Shown: positions 15,929 through 26,179 of the stretch, in pieces
Numbering within the stretch: the first letter of the stretch is position 1
Layout of the letters: every line of letters begins with the position of its first letter
Assembly (NCBI GenBank): GCA_016704435.1
Contig: JADJAB010000009.1
Span: 114,071-178,070 of the forward strand
DNA: 64,000 bases
Source: Rhodobacter sp.
GTDB lineage: Bacteria; Pseudomonadota; Alphaproteobacteria; Rhodobacterales; Rhodobacteraceae
Reading direction: 5' to 3'
Position numbers and translations under genes: made by a program
Notes under the pieces: generated by a model
Seen by the model: only the letters and a program-made list of their open reading frames with translations
What the model was told of the DNA's origin: nothing
Databases searched by the model: none

Positions 15929-17954
15929 TCAGCCCGCCAAAGCCACACGGTCGCGCCGCGCGGCGGTTTCGGGCCCGCCAAAGGCCCGCGCGGCCCGGTG
16001 CCCGTCATGGACCGCCTGGGCGATGATGCCTGGGGCCTTGCAATCGCCGATCAACTGCAAGGATTCCAGCGCCTTGCCCTGCAGCGCGTCCCAAAGCGTC
16101 AATTGCGGCTCGCGCGAGGTGACGGGGATGAAATGCTCGCAGGCATGGGTCTCACGGGTGCCGGTATAGGCGCAGTTGATCTGCGCCACGCCGCTGCCAA
16201 GATCGGCCACCAGCGCGTTCAGATGCAGCGTCACGCCCAGATCAGCCAGCCGCTTGTGGATCTGCGGCTGCTCGCCGGTATACTGCATCCAGGCCGCAAC
16301 CGCATTGCGCGAGGTGACATAGCAAACGCGCGCGCCGCCAAGCGCCAGCGCCTCGGCCACTGAGGCCGCCATGTAATAGCCCTCGTCATCAAAGACGATG
16401 ACATCGCCGGTGGGTCGGGCGCCTTTCAGCACCGCATCAACGGGCAGGGTCATGGGGTTCGCATAGCTTTCCACCCCGCTGGGAAAGGCGACGCCGCGCC
16501 CGTTGATGCGCCACTGACTGCCCGTTGCCACGAAGACGTGCGCCGCCCCGGTGTCGAGGCAATCCTGCGCCGTCATCCGGCTGGCTGGAAACAGTTCAAC
16601 CTCGGGCAGCTTGGACAACTGGTGCAGCCGCCAGTCGCGCACCCGCGCCCATTCGCCAAGGCCGGGCAGGCTGGCCTCCAGCGTGACCCGGCCGCCGAAC
16701 TGGTCTTCGGCCTCGGCCAGCATCACCATCATACCCCGGCGACCCAGGGTCAGCGCCGCCTCCAGCCCGGCCGGGCCACCGCCCACAACCAGCGCCGCCT
16801 TGTGCTGCCCTACCAGCGCGGGGGCCTGTTCGGGGTGCCAGCCGCGCCGCCATTCCTCTCCCATCGTCGGGTTCTGGGTGCAGCGGATCGGCACATGCAG
16901 CGAGTTATGCGCATAGCAGATATTGCAGCCGATACATTCGCGGATGTCATCCAGCCGCCCGTCGCGGATCTTGGCGGGCAGGAACGGGTCGGCAATCGAC
17001 GGCCGAGCGGCGCCGATCAGGTCGACCACCCCGCGCCGCACCTGCGACAGCATGGTCTCGGGGCTGGTGAACCGCCCGACGCTGACCACGGGCTTGCCGG
17101 TCAGCGCGCGGACATGGGCAATATCGTCCTCCAACGTGGCTTCGGCGCGAAACCGCGATGAGGCCATCTCGTGCCCATAATAATCGGACACCGTCACGTC
17201 AAAGAGGTCGATCTCGGGCGCGATGGTGGCCATCAGCATGCTTTGCGCGTCGCGGCCTGCCCCAACTTGCGCCAACCTCGATCCGCGTGGCAATGGCGCA
17301 GCGATCGCCGATGGCGTCGCGGGTGTCGGCCAGGATCTCGCGTAACAGCCGCGCCCGATTGGCCAGCTCGCCGCCATAATCATCGCTGCGACGGTTGACC
17401 GCCGCATCCAGAAACTGCGCCAGCAGATAGGTGTGCCCGGCATAGACATAGACGATGTCGAACCCGGCCGCCTTTGCCCGCAGCGCCGCGTTGCGGTGCC
17501 ACAGGCGCATCTCGGCGATATCGGCCTTGTCCATCTTCTTGCACTGCCAGGGCGCATAAAGGGTGGGCAGGCTTTCCGGCCCAAGCGCCGTTTCGCGCGA
17601 CCCCAGGTTCGAGGTGTTCTGCCCGCCGTGCCACAGTTCCACCCCAGCCAGCGCGCCATGGGCGTGAACGGCATCTGCCATTCCGGCCAGATTGCGGGTG
17701 TCGGTATCATCCCACAGGCTGGCATAGGGATAGCCGTCGTCGTCGGATGACGGGTGGACCGAACAATACTCGGTGTTAACCACGCCCCAGCCGCCCTCGG
17801 CCTTTATGGCGCGCATCGCGTTCAGCACTGCGGGACGATTGTACCCCATGCCGGAGCAATGCGGCACCTGATAGAACCGGTTCGGCGCGGTCACCGGGCC
17901 GATCTGCAGCGGCTGGAACAGGATGTCGAAACGGGGGTCACGACCGGGGTTCAT
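15929..17954 (-). pseudogene. Trimethylamine-dehydrogenase-like FMN/[4Fe-4S]/FAD oxidoreductase, frameshifted
   Basis: Old-yellow-enzyme-type flavoprotein of the trimethylamine/dimethylamine dehydrogenase group. The ATG at 17954 overlaps the stop of copy 2 (ATGA). The first frame carries the FMN TIM barrel (ILFQPLQIGPVTAPNRF, GVVNTEYCSVHP, GVELWHGGQN) and ends in nonsense after IATRIEVGA. The rest is in another frame: IAPEIDLFDVTVSDYY, the cluster motif CIGCNICYAH with a later Cys, GGGPAGLEAAL and a C-terminal FAD/NAD-like domain to 15929. Dropping one base in the TT at 17267-17268 joins them into about 675 aa, normal for the family. Expected role: oxidative N-demethylation beside the two MttB proteins. 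Confidence 0.82.
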
Positions 17955-19453
17955 TGCGGCTCTTCCACGGAATAGCGGTGGTGGATTTCCGACAGCGCCG
18001 CGCGCAGATCGGCGGGCAAAGGCGCGCAAGGCTCGGCGCGCAGCCTTTCCCGCAGGTCGGCGTCGATCCGGGCGAACAGGGTCTGCGCGGGCACGTCGTT
18101 GGTGCTGAGCGGGGCGTTGGCGCCGAAATAGGCACTGGTCCAGTTCGCCTCGCGGCAATGGGCGGCGGTATGGGTATGACCCAGGAAATGCCCGAACGGC
18201 CCGACATCGGCCATGACGTCATAGGCGAGGCCTTCGCGGTCAAACCCCGCCCCCTGCCAAAGCTGGCGCAGCATTCCGGCCAGATCGTGGCACAGCAGCA
18301 AAGCGTGCAGCGAGAAGGTGAGCCCCTGATCAATCGACCCCAGATAGTCGCAGGTCGCGGGCCGGGTGAAGAACTGTTGCGTCATCAGGGTCGAGATTTC
18401 CCAGACCGCATCCTGATCGAACCGGGGCGATTTGGCGTCACCGCCGATCCCGGTGAAGGACGGCAGGCCCAGGTGGCGGCGGCACTGGCAGATCATCTGT
18501 TCGCCCAGCATCAACTGGGTGTTGCTGCCGATCCCGCCGGTTGCGGCCTCCATGAAATAGCCGTTGGAACTGCCGATGCAGAAGGCGCCGGGCCGGGCCA
18601 GTTGTCCCAGAACGAGGGCGGCAAGATCGGTGGCCAGACACTGCGCGATGCAGCCGGCCACGGTGATCGGCGACGACGCGCCGCCAATCGCCAGCGTGCC
18701 GACGCTGAGCGGCACCCCTGCCCGCACGCCGACCAGAATCTGTTCGATATGCGAGGCGGCGAAGTTGACCGGAAGCGGCGTGACAAGATGCAGGAAATAG
18801 GGCTTGGCGGCCAGTTCCTCCCGCCCTCCGCGCAGCCGCGCGGCCATTTCGATCGCCGCCTCCAGCGCCGCAGTCTGTTCGCAGAGGTATTCCAGCGGCT
18901 TGGTGGTGTTTTCGATCAGGCACAGGAATTCGCCGATTTCCCCGGAAAGACTGGAGTTGGGCACATCCTTGCAGGCCACGCAGACGGCGTCGATGTTGGG
19001 CAGGCCGTCGGCGATGCGGGCGATGGTGGCCAGGTCGTCGCAAGTGCTGTCGCGCAGGGCGCCGGTTTCCAGATCCGGCACCTTGATGCAGGTCATGCCG
19101 GGCATGAACCAGGTATGCCGGGCATCGATGTCGATTGCGCTGCGGCCGTCACGATCCCACAGCCGGGTGGATCTGGCACAGCTGTCCAGCGCGGCATCGA
19201 CCACCCGAGGCGGGATTTGAACGACACCGTCTTCGCCAACGCTGCAACCGGCTGCGGCGAACAGGGTGTCGGCTTCGGTGCCCGGCTCAAAGCGGATGCC
19301 GATCTCATGCAGATAGGTCTTGGCCGTGCCGATCAGCGCCTCGATTTGCGCCGGATCGAACGGGTCATAGGGGCGCGTCGAACTGGCGTTCAGGCCGATA
19401 TCGACCGGCCGATCATCCGTCATCGCCGTTTTTCGCAAGCTCGAGCGCCGCAT
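17951..19453 (-). CDS. MttB-family (trimethylamine methyltransferase-like) protein, copy 2
   Basis: 500-aa paralogue of copy 1, first gene of its operon. It begins MRRSSLRKTA, as copy 1 begins MRRSPLRKQQ; an internal Met (MTDDRP, 19423) is a possible alternative start. The MttB-family blocks are present (HTWFMPGMTC, ENTTKPLEYLCE, SSPITVAGC, FTRPATCDYLG) and no in-frame stop codon needs to be read as pyrrolysine. A likely role is demethylation of a quaternary amine such as a betaine. The two copies differ enough to have distinct substrates or to act as partners; which one is unknown. Confidence 0.85.
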   Translation of the reverse strand: MRRSSLRKTAMTDDRPVDIGLNASSTRPYDPFDPAQIEALIGTAKTYLHEIGIRFEPGTEADTLFAAAGCSVGEDGVVQIPPRVVDAALDSCARSTRLWDRDGRSAIDIDARHTWFMPGMTCIKVPDLETGALRDSTCDDLATIARIADGLPNIDAVCVACKDVPNSSLSGEIGEFLCLIENTTKPLEYLCEQTAALEAAIEMAARLRGGREELAAKPYFLHLVTPLPVNFAASHIEQILVGVRAGVPLSVGTLAIGGASSPITVAGCIAQCLATDLAALVLGQLARPGAFCIGSSNGYFMEAATGGIGSNTQLMLGEQMICQCRRHLGLPSFTGIGGDAKSPRFDQDAVWEISTLMTQQFFTRPATCDYLGSIDQGLTFSLHALLLCHDLAGMLRQLWQGAGFDREGLAYDVMADVGPFGHFLGHTHTAAHCREANWTSAYFGANAPLSTNDVPAQTLFARIDADLRERLRAEPCAPLPADLRAALSEIHHRYSVEEPQ

Positions 19454-19740
19454 GATCTGCCTCTGGAAGTTCTGACTGACAATTCAGTCAATCGCAGCAT
19501 ACAAAACGCAAAGCGCCAAAGCTACTGCAAATCCGGACCTCCCGCAGCGCATCAATCAGTTGCGGAAACATGATCGTCGTCGAGCGCCTGAGCTTGTCGG
19601 GAGCAGACGGGGTTGCGCCCTTCCCGAACTGAATAGGTGATATAGGCACACCCGCTGCCCGACAGCGCTTGCCGGCATGCGCAAGTGGGAGACCTGGCTG
19701 GGCCCGTCCACCCGCAGCAGCCCGCCCAAGAGTTGAAGTT
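19454..19740. other. Upstream region of the mttB operon, no gene seen
   Basis: This stretch holds the presumed promoter of the minus-strand mttB operon, up to the IS3-like fragment. No convincing reading frame is visible on either strand. ACAATTCAGTCAATCG near 19480 is AT-richer than the surroundings but I cannot define -35 and -10 boxes with confidence. Confidence 0.4.
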
Positions 19741-19830
19741 AGGTCTTGTGCTCCTTCGCAGGCTTCTTGCCGCCCCGCTCGGAAATGTCCGCCGCCCGTT
19801 CCAAAGCACTTACGTTGAGACTTAAGCAGC
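19741..19830 (-). pseudogene. IS3-family OrfA fragment, distal part
   Basis: On the minus strand one frame reads SALERAADISERGGKKPAKE, which matches the middle of IS3-family OrfA proteins (typically ALLEGAADIFERGGKKPA), then ends at a stop codon. The leucine-zipper segment and OrfB are missing. Together with the proximal fragment at 20827-21013 it forms one orfA interrupted by the poly-G block. Confidence 0.6.
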
Positions 19831-19835
19831 GTCCC

Positions 19836-20826
<991 letters not shown>

Positions 20827-20837
<11 letters not shown>

Positions 20838-21013
20838 ACGGGGCGCCTTCTTCGTTTGGTGGATCATCGTCTCTCGCGCATGTGGACATGCGCTGCCGGT
20901 GCCAGAAGGAGAGCCGATGGGCTGCGACCAACTCCGACACTGCGCGCGCCCTTCACGGCCTCCAGCGCCACGCGAGGCTTGTTGCCCGCGCCACGGTTCC
21001 TGCGTTTCGACAA
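20827..21013 (-). pseudogene. IS3-family OrfA fragment, proximal part
   Basis: Reading the minus strand from TTG at 21013: MSKRRNRGAGNKPRVALEAV then KGARS, the start of an IS3-family OrfA (helix-turn-helix protein). A frame change follows (VSELVAAHRL) and a third frame gives ETMIHQTKKAP, equivalent to the conserved TMIHQWKKALL. So the element has at least two frameshifts before it runs into the poly-G block. TGTCCGATTTTCGGGGG near 21077-21093, read outward, resembles an IS3 terminal repeat and may mark the element's left end. Confidence 0.6.
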
Positions 21014-21280
21014 GTCATGATCTCGTCGTCCTTGGCGACAGGCAGGCGACCGAGCGCAGCTTTCGTCGCTGTCCGATTTTCGGGGGAAGCTCATTCAGCG
21101 GCCGCGCTGCCTGAGGTGTCGGAAGAATGCCGGACGACGGCCGGCAGCGCTTCGCCGGAACCGGGTGCAAGAAGGCTCAATCGGCCAAGGCCCGGTTTTC
21201 CGGGATCCGAGAATCGAGGGGGTGCTGGCGGCAGGCAGCGCAAGGGGCCGGCCAGGGCTGGCCCATTTCCCCGTTCGCAG

Positions 21281-22798
21281 TCAGGACGTCGCGGCCGCGA
21301 ACCAGCCGGCATGGGTCTTGCGCAAAGCAGCCTTCTGCACCTTTCCCATGGCGTTGCGTGGCAGGGCGTCAACCACCACCGCCGCCTTTGGCTGCTTGAA
21401 CCGCGCCAGTCGGTCGCGCAGGCCCGCAAGCACCGACTCCGGGTCCAGAATGACGCCCGGCTGCGGCACCAGCACCGCAAACACCGCCTCGCCGAAATCG
21501 GGGTGCGGCAGGCCCACAACAGCGCTTTCCAGCACGCCGGGCTGTGCGTCCAGTTCCGCCTCCACTTCGACCGGATATATGTTGAACCCGCCCGAGATCA
21601 CCAGGTCCTTGGCCCGCCCCACGATCTGCAGATAGCCGTCGGCATCCAGCCGCCCGATGTCGCCGGTGATGAACCAGCCGTCCGGGCGCAGCTCTTCGGC
21701 GGTCTTCTCCGGCATCTGCCAGTAGCCCGCAAAGACGTTGGGCCCGCGCACTTCGATCACGCCCGCCTCGCCCGGCGTCACCTCGGCGCCATCGGCCATT
21801 ATCCGCAGCTCTACCCCCGGCAGGGCAAAGCCCACGGTGCCCGCGCGCCGGTCCCCGTCGTGGGGGTTGGAGGTGTTCATGTTGGTTTCCGTCATGCCAT
21901 AGCGCTCCAGTATCCGGTGGCCGGTGCGGGCGTGAAACGCGCGGTGCGTCTCGGCCAGCAAGGGGGCCGAGCCGGAGATGAAGAGCCGTATCCCCGCAGT
22001 CAGGTCGCGCGTGAAGCGCGGATCGTCCAGGAGGCGGGTGTAGAATGTGGGCACGCCCATCATCGCGGTGGCCTGCGGCAGCAGGCGCAGGATGGCGTCC
22101 AGGTCGAAGCCGGGCAGGAAGATCATCCGCCCGCCGGTCAGAAGACTGGTGTTCGAGGCGACGAAAAGCCCGTGGGTGTGAAAGATCGGCAGCGCATGCA
22201 AGAGGACATCGTCCGCAGTGAACTGCCACAGGCCGGCCAGCGCCTCGGCGTTCGACAGGAGATTGCGATGGGTCAGCATGGCGCCCTTCGACCGTCCGGT
22301 GGTGCCGGAGGTGTAAAGGATCGCCGCCAGATCCCCGGGTCCGCGCGGCGCCGGTGTCAGCCGGTCGGGCTGGACCGCCAGTGCCGTTGCCAGCGAACCG
22401 TGACCTGCGCCATCCAGGGTCAGGACTGCCGCGCCATGGGCGGTGGCCACCGGCGTCAGCGCGGCGTTGCGGTCCGGGTCGCAGACGAACAGGCGCGGGG
22501 TAGCGTTGCCGATGAAATAGTCAATCTCTGCCGGGGTATAGGCGGTGTTCAGAGGCAGGAAGATGGCGCCCACCGCCACCGTCGCCCCGTAGAGCGCCAG
22601 CGCCAGCGGCGATTTCGGCACCTGCGCCGCCACCCGGTCACCGGGCTGCACCCCGGCAGCCCGCAGGGCGTGGCCGGTCTGCGCGACCATCGCCAGAAAA
22701 GCCGTGCCGGTGATCGTGGCCCCGTCAGGCAGGATCAGCAGTGGCCCGGGCCGGTTGGCCAGCGGTGCGAAAAGCGCGTCGTAAAGGGTGTTGGTCAT
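21281..22798 (-). CDS. matB: Malonyl-CoA (or methylmalonyl-CoA) synthetase
   Basis: 505-aa adenylate-forming acyl-CoA synthetase that activates malonate or methylmalonate. Start MTNTLYDALF at 22798; the upstream in-frame extension has no family similarity. ATP-binding P-loop ILYTSGTTGRSKGAM (about residues 157-171), YGMTETNMN, the hinge motif GDIGRLDADGYLQIVGRAKD, ISGGFNIYPVEVE, and the catalytic C-terminal Lys in NAMGKVQKAAL are all present. The MatB reading rests on overall similarity (FHTHGLFVASN, DVLLHALPIFH) and length. Other short-chain acyl-CoA synthetases are less likely. It stands alone on the minus strand. Confidence 0.85.
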   Translation of the reverse strand: MTNTLYDALFAPLANRPGPLLILPDGATITGTAFLAMVAQTGHALRAAGVQPGDRVAAQVPKSPLALALYGATVAVGAIFLPLNTAYTPAEIDYFIGNATPRLFVCDPDRNAALTPVATAHGAAVLTLDGAGHGSLATALAVQPDRLTPAPRGPGDLAAILYTSGTTGRSKGAMLTHRNLLSNAEALAGLWQFTADDVLLHALPIFHTHGLFVASNTSLLTGGRMIFLPGFDLDAILRLLPQATAMMGVPTFYTRLLDDPRFTRDLTAGIRLFISGSAPLLAETHRAFHARTGHRILERYGMTETNMNTSNPHDGDRRAGTVGFALPGVELRIMADGAEVTPGEAGVIEVRGPNVFAGYWQMPEKTAEELRPDGWFITGDIGRLDADGYLQIVGRAKDLVISGGFNIYPVEVEAELDAQPGVLESAVVGLPHPDFGEAVFAVLVPQPGVILDPESVLAGLRDRLARFKQPKAAVVVDALPRNAMGKVQKAALRKTHAGWFAAATS

Positions 22799-22981
22799 CG
22801 CGGTCTCCACTTTGCGGCGCGGCTTTGCGGATTCTGCCACGGTCTTGCCGCCGTGCTCAAGACCGCGAAACAGTCTGTCCGCGCGACCGGCCCCAAAGCC
22901 CCGCTTTGCCCGCCGCTTTGCCACAAAGCTGCCCGGCTTGGCGGCGAAACCGTCGCTCAGGGGGAAAGAAGGAGACAGACC

Positions 22982-23149
22982 ATGGCAAAAGCGATGGATA
23001 TCCTGCGGAAGCTGAACGTGTTCCGCGGCAAAGAGCCGGAAGGCCAGACCGTTTTCGACAACCGCCTGCAGAAAATGGGCGGCGTGCGCCAGGGCTCGGT
23101 AGCCCGTGCGGTGCTGTTCAGAACCGAACGGTCACATTCGGCAGCCTGA
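22982..23149 (+). CDS. Small conserved-looking hypothetical protein
   Basis: 55-aa frame starting MAKAMDILRKLNVFRGKEPE, preceded by a good ribosome-binding site (AAGGAGA, 8 bases before the ATG). It is basic with no membrane segment. Its last 32 bases overlap, on the opposite strand, the 3' end of mipZ, which is unusual; the true end could be earlier if the final bases contain an error. I do not recognise it. Confidence 0.45.
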   Translation: MAKAMDILRKLNVFRGKEPEGQTVFDNRLQKMGGVRQGSVARAVLFRTERSHSAA

Positions 23150-23927
23150 GAGCGGCGACCAGATCGCGCAATTCCTGCCGGGCGGCGATGTTCGACAGGT
23201 TCAACTGGTCGACCCCGGTGTCCTTCAGGTCCAGCAGAGTCAGCCCGCGCGGGAACAGCTCGCGGAAGATCACGCGCTCGGAAAAGCCCGGCGCCACGCG
23301 GAACCCGATGCGGCGCGACAGATCGTCCAGCGCCGCGCCTACCTTCTTCTTGTTGTGCATCTGTTGCGCACCAAGCCGGTTGCGCAGCACGATCCAGTCG
23401 ATCGGTTTCAGTCCCGCTTGCGCCCGCAATTGCCGCGCGCCCCAGACCATCTCGGAATAGATCGACGGGCCCTTGACCTTGCCGGTCTCGCCGTCGATAT
23501 GCGCCAGAAGGTCGAAGTCGACGAAGCTGTCGTTCATCGGTGTAACCAGCGTATCGGCCAGCGAATGCGCCACCTGGCTCAGCCGTGTATGGCTTCCGGG
23601 GCAGTCGATGATGATGAAGTCCTTCACCGGGTCCAGCGCCGAGACCGCCAGCGTCAGCCGGTGGTCAAAGGCATTCTCGCCGGGGGCCAGCGTGGCCGGA
23701 TCGGCCTCGGGCAACTCGCGGTAGTCGGGGCTGGGCAGCTTGACGCCGGACTTCGCCATCCAGGCGCGGCGGTTCTCGACATAGCGGCCGAAGGTCTTTT
23801 GCCGCAGGTCCAGGTCCAGCGCGCCGACCCGGTGGCCCATCCGTGCCAGCGCGGTGGCGACATGCATGCTGGTCGTGGACTTGCCCGACCCGCCCTTTTC
23901 GTTGCCGACCACGATGATATGCGCCAT
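23118..23927 (-). CDS. mipZ: Division-plane positioning ATPase MipZ
   Basis: 269-aa ParA/MinD-superfamily ATPase. Start MAHIIVVGNEKGG at 23927 puts the deviant Walker A (GNEKGGSGKST, residues 8-18, with the signature Lys) at the N-terminus. Also visible: ALDLDLRQKTFGRY, IIIDCPGSHTRLS (Walker B region), and the MipZ-typical DWIVLRNRLG and RVIFRELFPRGLTLLDL blocks. In alphaproteobacteria lacking Min, MipZ forms a polar gradient with ParB and keeps FtsZ rings away from the poles. Here it is a single gene not beside parAB. Confidence 0.93.
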   Translation of the reverse strand: MAHIIVVGNEKGGSGKSTTSMHVATALARMGHRVGALDLDLRQKTFGRYVENRRAWMAKSGVKLPSPDYRELPEADPATLAPGENAFDHRLTLAVSALDPVKDFIIIDCPGSHTRLSQVAHSLADTLVTPMNDSFVDFDLLAHIDGETGKVKGPSIYSEMVWGARQLRAQAGLKPIDWIVLRNRLGAQQMHNKKKVGAALDDLSRRIGFRVAPGFSERVIFRELFPRGLTLLDLKDTGVDQLNLSNIAARQELRDLVAALRLPNVTVRF

Positions 23928-24122
23928 GCCCCGTCCCCTTGCTGCGTCCGTCACCCCGCCGGGCACCCCGCCGGGCGCGGGCGACTATAGGCTGGGCGGG
24001 CTACCGAAGGAAGTAGTGGCGCGCAAGGGGAAGAGCGATCGGAAAGCATCAGGTCTTGGCACTTTTGCAAGGGTGCGGTGCCAGAATGGCTCGGGTGGAA
24101 ATCTGAGTGAGCCGAGGATCCC

Positions 24123-24404
24123 ATGCCCAGCCTTCCCCCGCTAGTTGCCGCCACGTGCGGTGATCTGGCCTTGGCGCGGGCCGATCTCGCTTTGCCCCCA
24201 GTTGCGCCCGAGATCCTGCTGAAAGAAGTGCCGACTGTCGACGACCGCACGCAGGCAACCATGGTCAACTGCGCCCGCAGCATCGAACGCGGGCAGGCGC
24301 GCATTGCCCATCACGCCGCCAGGCTGGAAAACATGCAGGCCGGGCTGCGGCGGCTGATGGGGGGCAGGTCTTCCGGGCCGGCGGTGGTGCTGGTGATGCG
24401 GTGA
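24123..24404 (+). CDS. Hypothetical protein upstream of the RTX-like protein
   Basis: 93-aa soluble protein with no signal peptide or clear motif; the middle (VDDRTQATMVNCARSIERGQ) looks helical. It overlaps the next gene by four bases (GTGA), so the two are probably translated together. It may be a chaperone or partner for the repeat protein, but I do not recognise it. Confidence 0.6.
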   Translation: MPSLPPLVAATCGDLALARADLALPPVAPEILLKEVPTVDDRTQATMVNCARSIERGQARIAHHAARLENMQAGLRRLMGGRSSGPAVVLVMR

Positions 24405-25165
24405 CGATCCGTGCCAATTGGGTCGGCGGCGTGCATCTCGACGATGACGGCGGCAGTTTCGGCCCGAAGCGCGAGTTTGACGATGCCGATGCGCTGGCAA
24501 TCTCGGCGCGGCATGTCGCCTGGGTGTCGACCGGGGGCGGGGCAGATGCCATCGCCAACACGGCGGGCACGGTTCAGGGGGGGATGGCCGGGGCGGGCGA
24601 TGACCGGGTGGCGGTTGCAGCGGTGGTCGCGTCGGATATCTTTGGCGGTGACGGGGCGGATGACATCTCGGTCAGCGCCGTGACCGGCATGGCCCAAAAC
24701 CTGCAGCCAGAGACCGATGTAGGGCGCGCGATGGTGGCGCAATGGGCCGATGGCTCGGCCAATGTGCGGATGCTGCGGGCAATGTGTGCCGGGATGGACG
24801 ATGGCGGCGCGGGGGCCGACCGGATCGCGGCAAGCGTGGTGGATGCGCTGGCCCTGCGCGGCGGGGCGGGCGATGACCGCATCACGGCAGCGGGCGGCAC
24901 ATTCGCGCTGCACTTCTCCGCCAGAGGTGGCAATGAGGTGGTGCATCTGTCCGCCGGGGCCGAGGCGGTGGTGGTGCTGAACCCCGATCTGACCGATGGC
25001 TACAGTGTCGAGCGCGGTGAAGACAGCCTGACCCTTCGTTTTGGCGCGGGCCTGTCGATCACCTTTCAGGGGTTGGTGGGGGCGGGTGCCATCGGCGTGT
25101 CGCGCCCGGACCGGGGAAACGTGATACTGCTGCATCAGCCGCCCGGACTGGATCGGGCTCTTTGA
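24401..25165 (+). CDS. RTX-like protein with degenerate calcium-binding nonapeptides
   Basis: 254 aa from a GTG start that overlaps the previous stop. It contains several haemolysin-type repeats of the form GGxGxD: MAGAGDDRV (about residue 62), FGGDGADDIS (about 82), DGGAGADRI (about 134) and RGGAGDDRIT (about 150). Between them lie hydrophobic beta-like strands, as in a beta-roll. RTX proteins are usually exported by a type I system; no transporter is nearby and there is no N-terminal signal. It could be a structural or surface protein. Repeats are fewer and weaker than in classical toxins, so a toxin role is not supported. Confidence 0.65.
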   Translation: MTIRANWVGGVHLDDDGGSFGPKREFDDADALAISARHVAWVSTGGGADAIANTAGTVQGGMAGAGDDRVAVAAVVASDIFGGDGADDISVSAVTGMAQNLQPETDVGRAMVAQWADGSANVRMLRAMCAGMDDGGAGADRIAASVVDALALRGGAGDDRITAAGGTFALHFSARGGNEVVHLSAGAEAVVVLNPDLTDGYSVERGEDSLTLRFGAGLSITFQGLVGAGAIGVSRPDRGNVILLHQPPGLDRAL

Positions 25166-25223
25166 CGGGCATCGCCGCCTTGCCTGTGCCGGGTCCTGAT
25201 CGCGACCGGCGTCCGTGCCAACG

Positions 25224-25255
25224 AAAAAGGGCGCGCCCTGCGGCACGCCCTCTTT
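25224..25255 (-). terminator. Intrinsic terminator downstream of rpmE
   Basis: GGGCGCGCC (25229-25237) pairs with GGCACGCCC (25242-25250) with one G-T type pair. Read on the minus strand, the hairpin ends in TTTTTC, giving a U-tract about 20 bases after the rpmE stop. It closes the ribosomal superoperon. Confidence 0.75.
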
Positions 25256-25274
25256 GCTTCGCGATGCGGCGGGA

Positions 25275-25496
25275 TCAGAAGCCCAGGCCGGCATACTTGT
25301 TCTTGAACTTCGACACGCGGCCACCGGTGTCCATCAGCTTGGCCGATTGCCCGGTCCAGGCCGGGTGCGCCAGGGGGTCGATGTCCAGCGACATGGTATC
25401 GCCTTCCTTGCCCCAGGTGGACTTGGTCTTGTAGGTGGAGCCATCGGTCATCTTGATTTCGATGACGTGATATTCCGGGTGAATGCCCTCTTTCAT
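25275..25496 (-). CDS. rpmE: 50S ribosomal protein L31, zinc-free type
   Basis: 73-aa L31 ([20 protein letters not shown]...). The HPAWTG segment and basic [11 protein letters not shown] tail are typical. There is no Cys, so the zinc ribbon of the C-plus form is absent. It is the last gene of the superoperon, 14 bases after rplS. The Cys-free form needs no zinc; whether a C-plus paralogue exists elsewhere cannot be seen. Confidence 0.95.
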   Translation of the reverse strand: MKEGIHPEYHVIEIKMTDGSTYKTKSTWGKEGDTMSLDIDPLAHPAWTGQSAKLMDTGGRVSKFKNKYAGLGF

Positions 25497-25510
25497 CTCT
25501 CCGGCTCCTC

Positions 25511-25885
25511 TTATTCGGACTTGGCTTTGTAGGACGAATCTTCCGCGATCCGGGCCGATTTGCCGCGGCGCGAACGCAGGTAGTACAGCTTGGCGCGACG
25601 CACCTTGCCGCGGCGGACCACTTCGATCGAGTCGATGTTGGTCGAGTAGAGCGGGAACACCCGCTCCACGCCTTCGCCGAAGGAAATCTTGCGGACGGTG
25701 AACGAGGCCGCGATGGTCGCGCCGCCCTTGCGGCCGATGCAGACGCCTTCGTAGTTCTGCACGCGCGAACGGGTGCCTTCGGTCACCTTGTAGCCGACGC
25801 GAACCGTGTCGCCGGCCTTGAAATCGGGGATTGCTTTCCCCAGCGAGGCGATCTGTTCCGCCTCGATCTGCGCGATGAGGTTCAT
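25511..25885 (-). CDS. rplS: 50S ribosomal protein L19
   Basis: 124-aa L19, located at the 30S-50S interface. Start [11 protein letters not shown] at 25885 matches the family. [44 protein letters not shown] and [14 protein letters not shown] are diagnostic. It lies between a GNAT gene and rpmE in the superoperon. The 294 bases upstream (25886-26179) hold no gene and probably contain a leader or internal promoter. Confidence 0.96.
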   Translation of the reverse strand: MNLIAQIEAEQIASLGKAIPDFKAGDTVRVGYKVTEGTRSRVQNYEGVCIGRKGGATIAASFTVRKISFGEGVERVFPLYSTNIDSIEVVRRGKVRRAKLYYLRSRRGKSARIAEDSSYKAKSE

Positions 25886-26179
25886 GCGCCAGTCTCCATA
25901 TGCCTGCGGTATTTTCCGCAGAGGTGATGCCGCGCTATAGCTCTCGGTCTTCGTCCGGGTCCCTTGCCGCTTTGGCAAAGCCCGCCAGAGATGGCGCCTG
26001 CTTGTCGCTGTGCCGCCCCTTTTGTCTGATGCCGGACGAAGCGCTCCGGTCTTGACATAGGGAATCGGATCCGATGGGCATTCCCGCCCCGGACTGCGGG
26101 CGTATAGGCCCTGCGCGGGGTGTGGTCAAGAGGGCCGCGGGGGGGCGCAGGGGCACAGGCGCCCAGATCGCGCGCCGCA

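Noticed and set aside
14387..19453. Pyrrolysine-dependent trimethylamine methyltransferase
   Set aside because: Neither MttB-like frame contains an in-frame amber codon, and no pyl genes are in the window.
26054..26059. TTGACA on the plus strand as a promoter
   Set aside because: No plus-strand gene or convincing -10 follows; the surrounding genes are on the minus strand.
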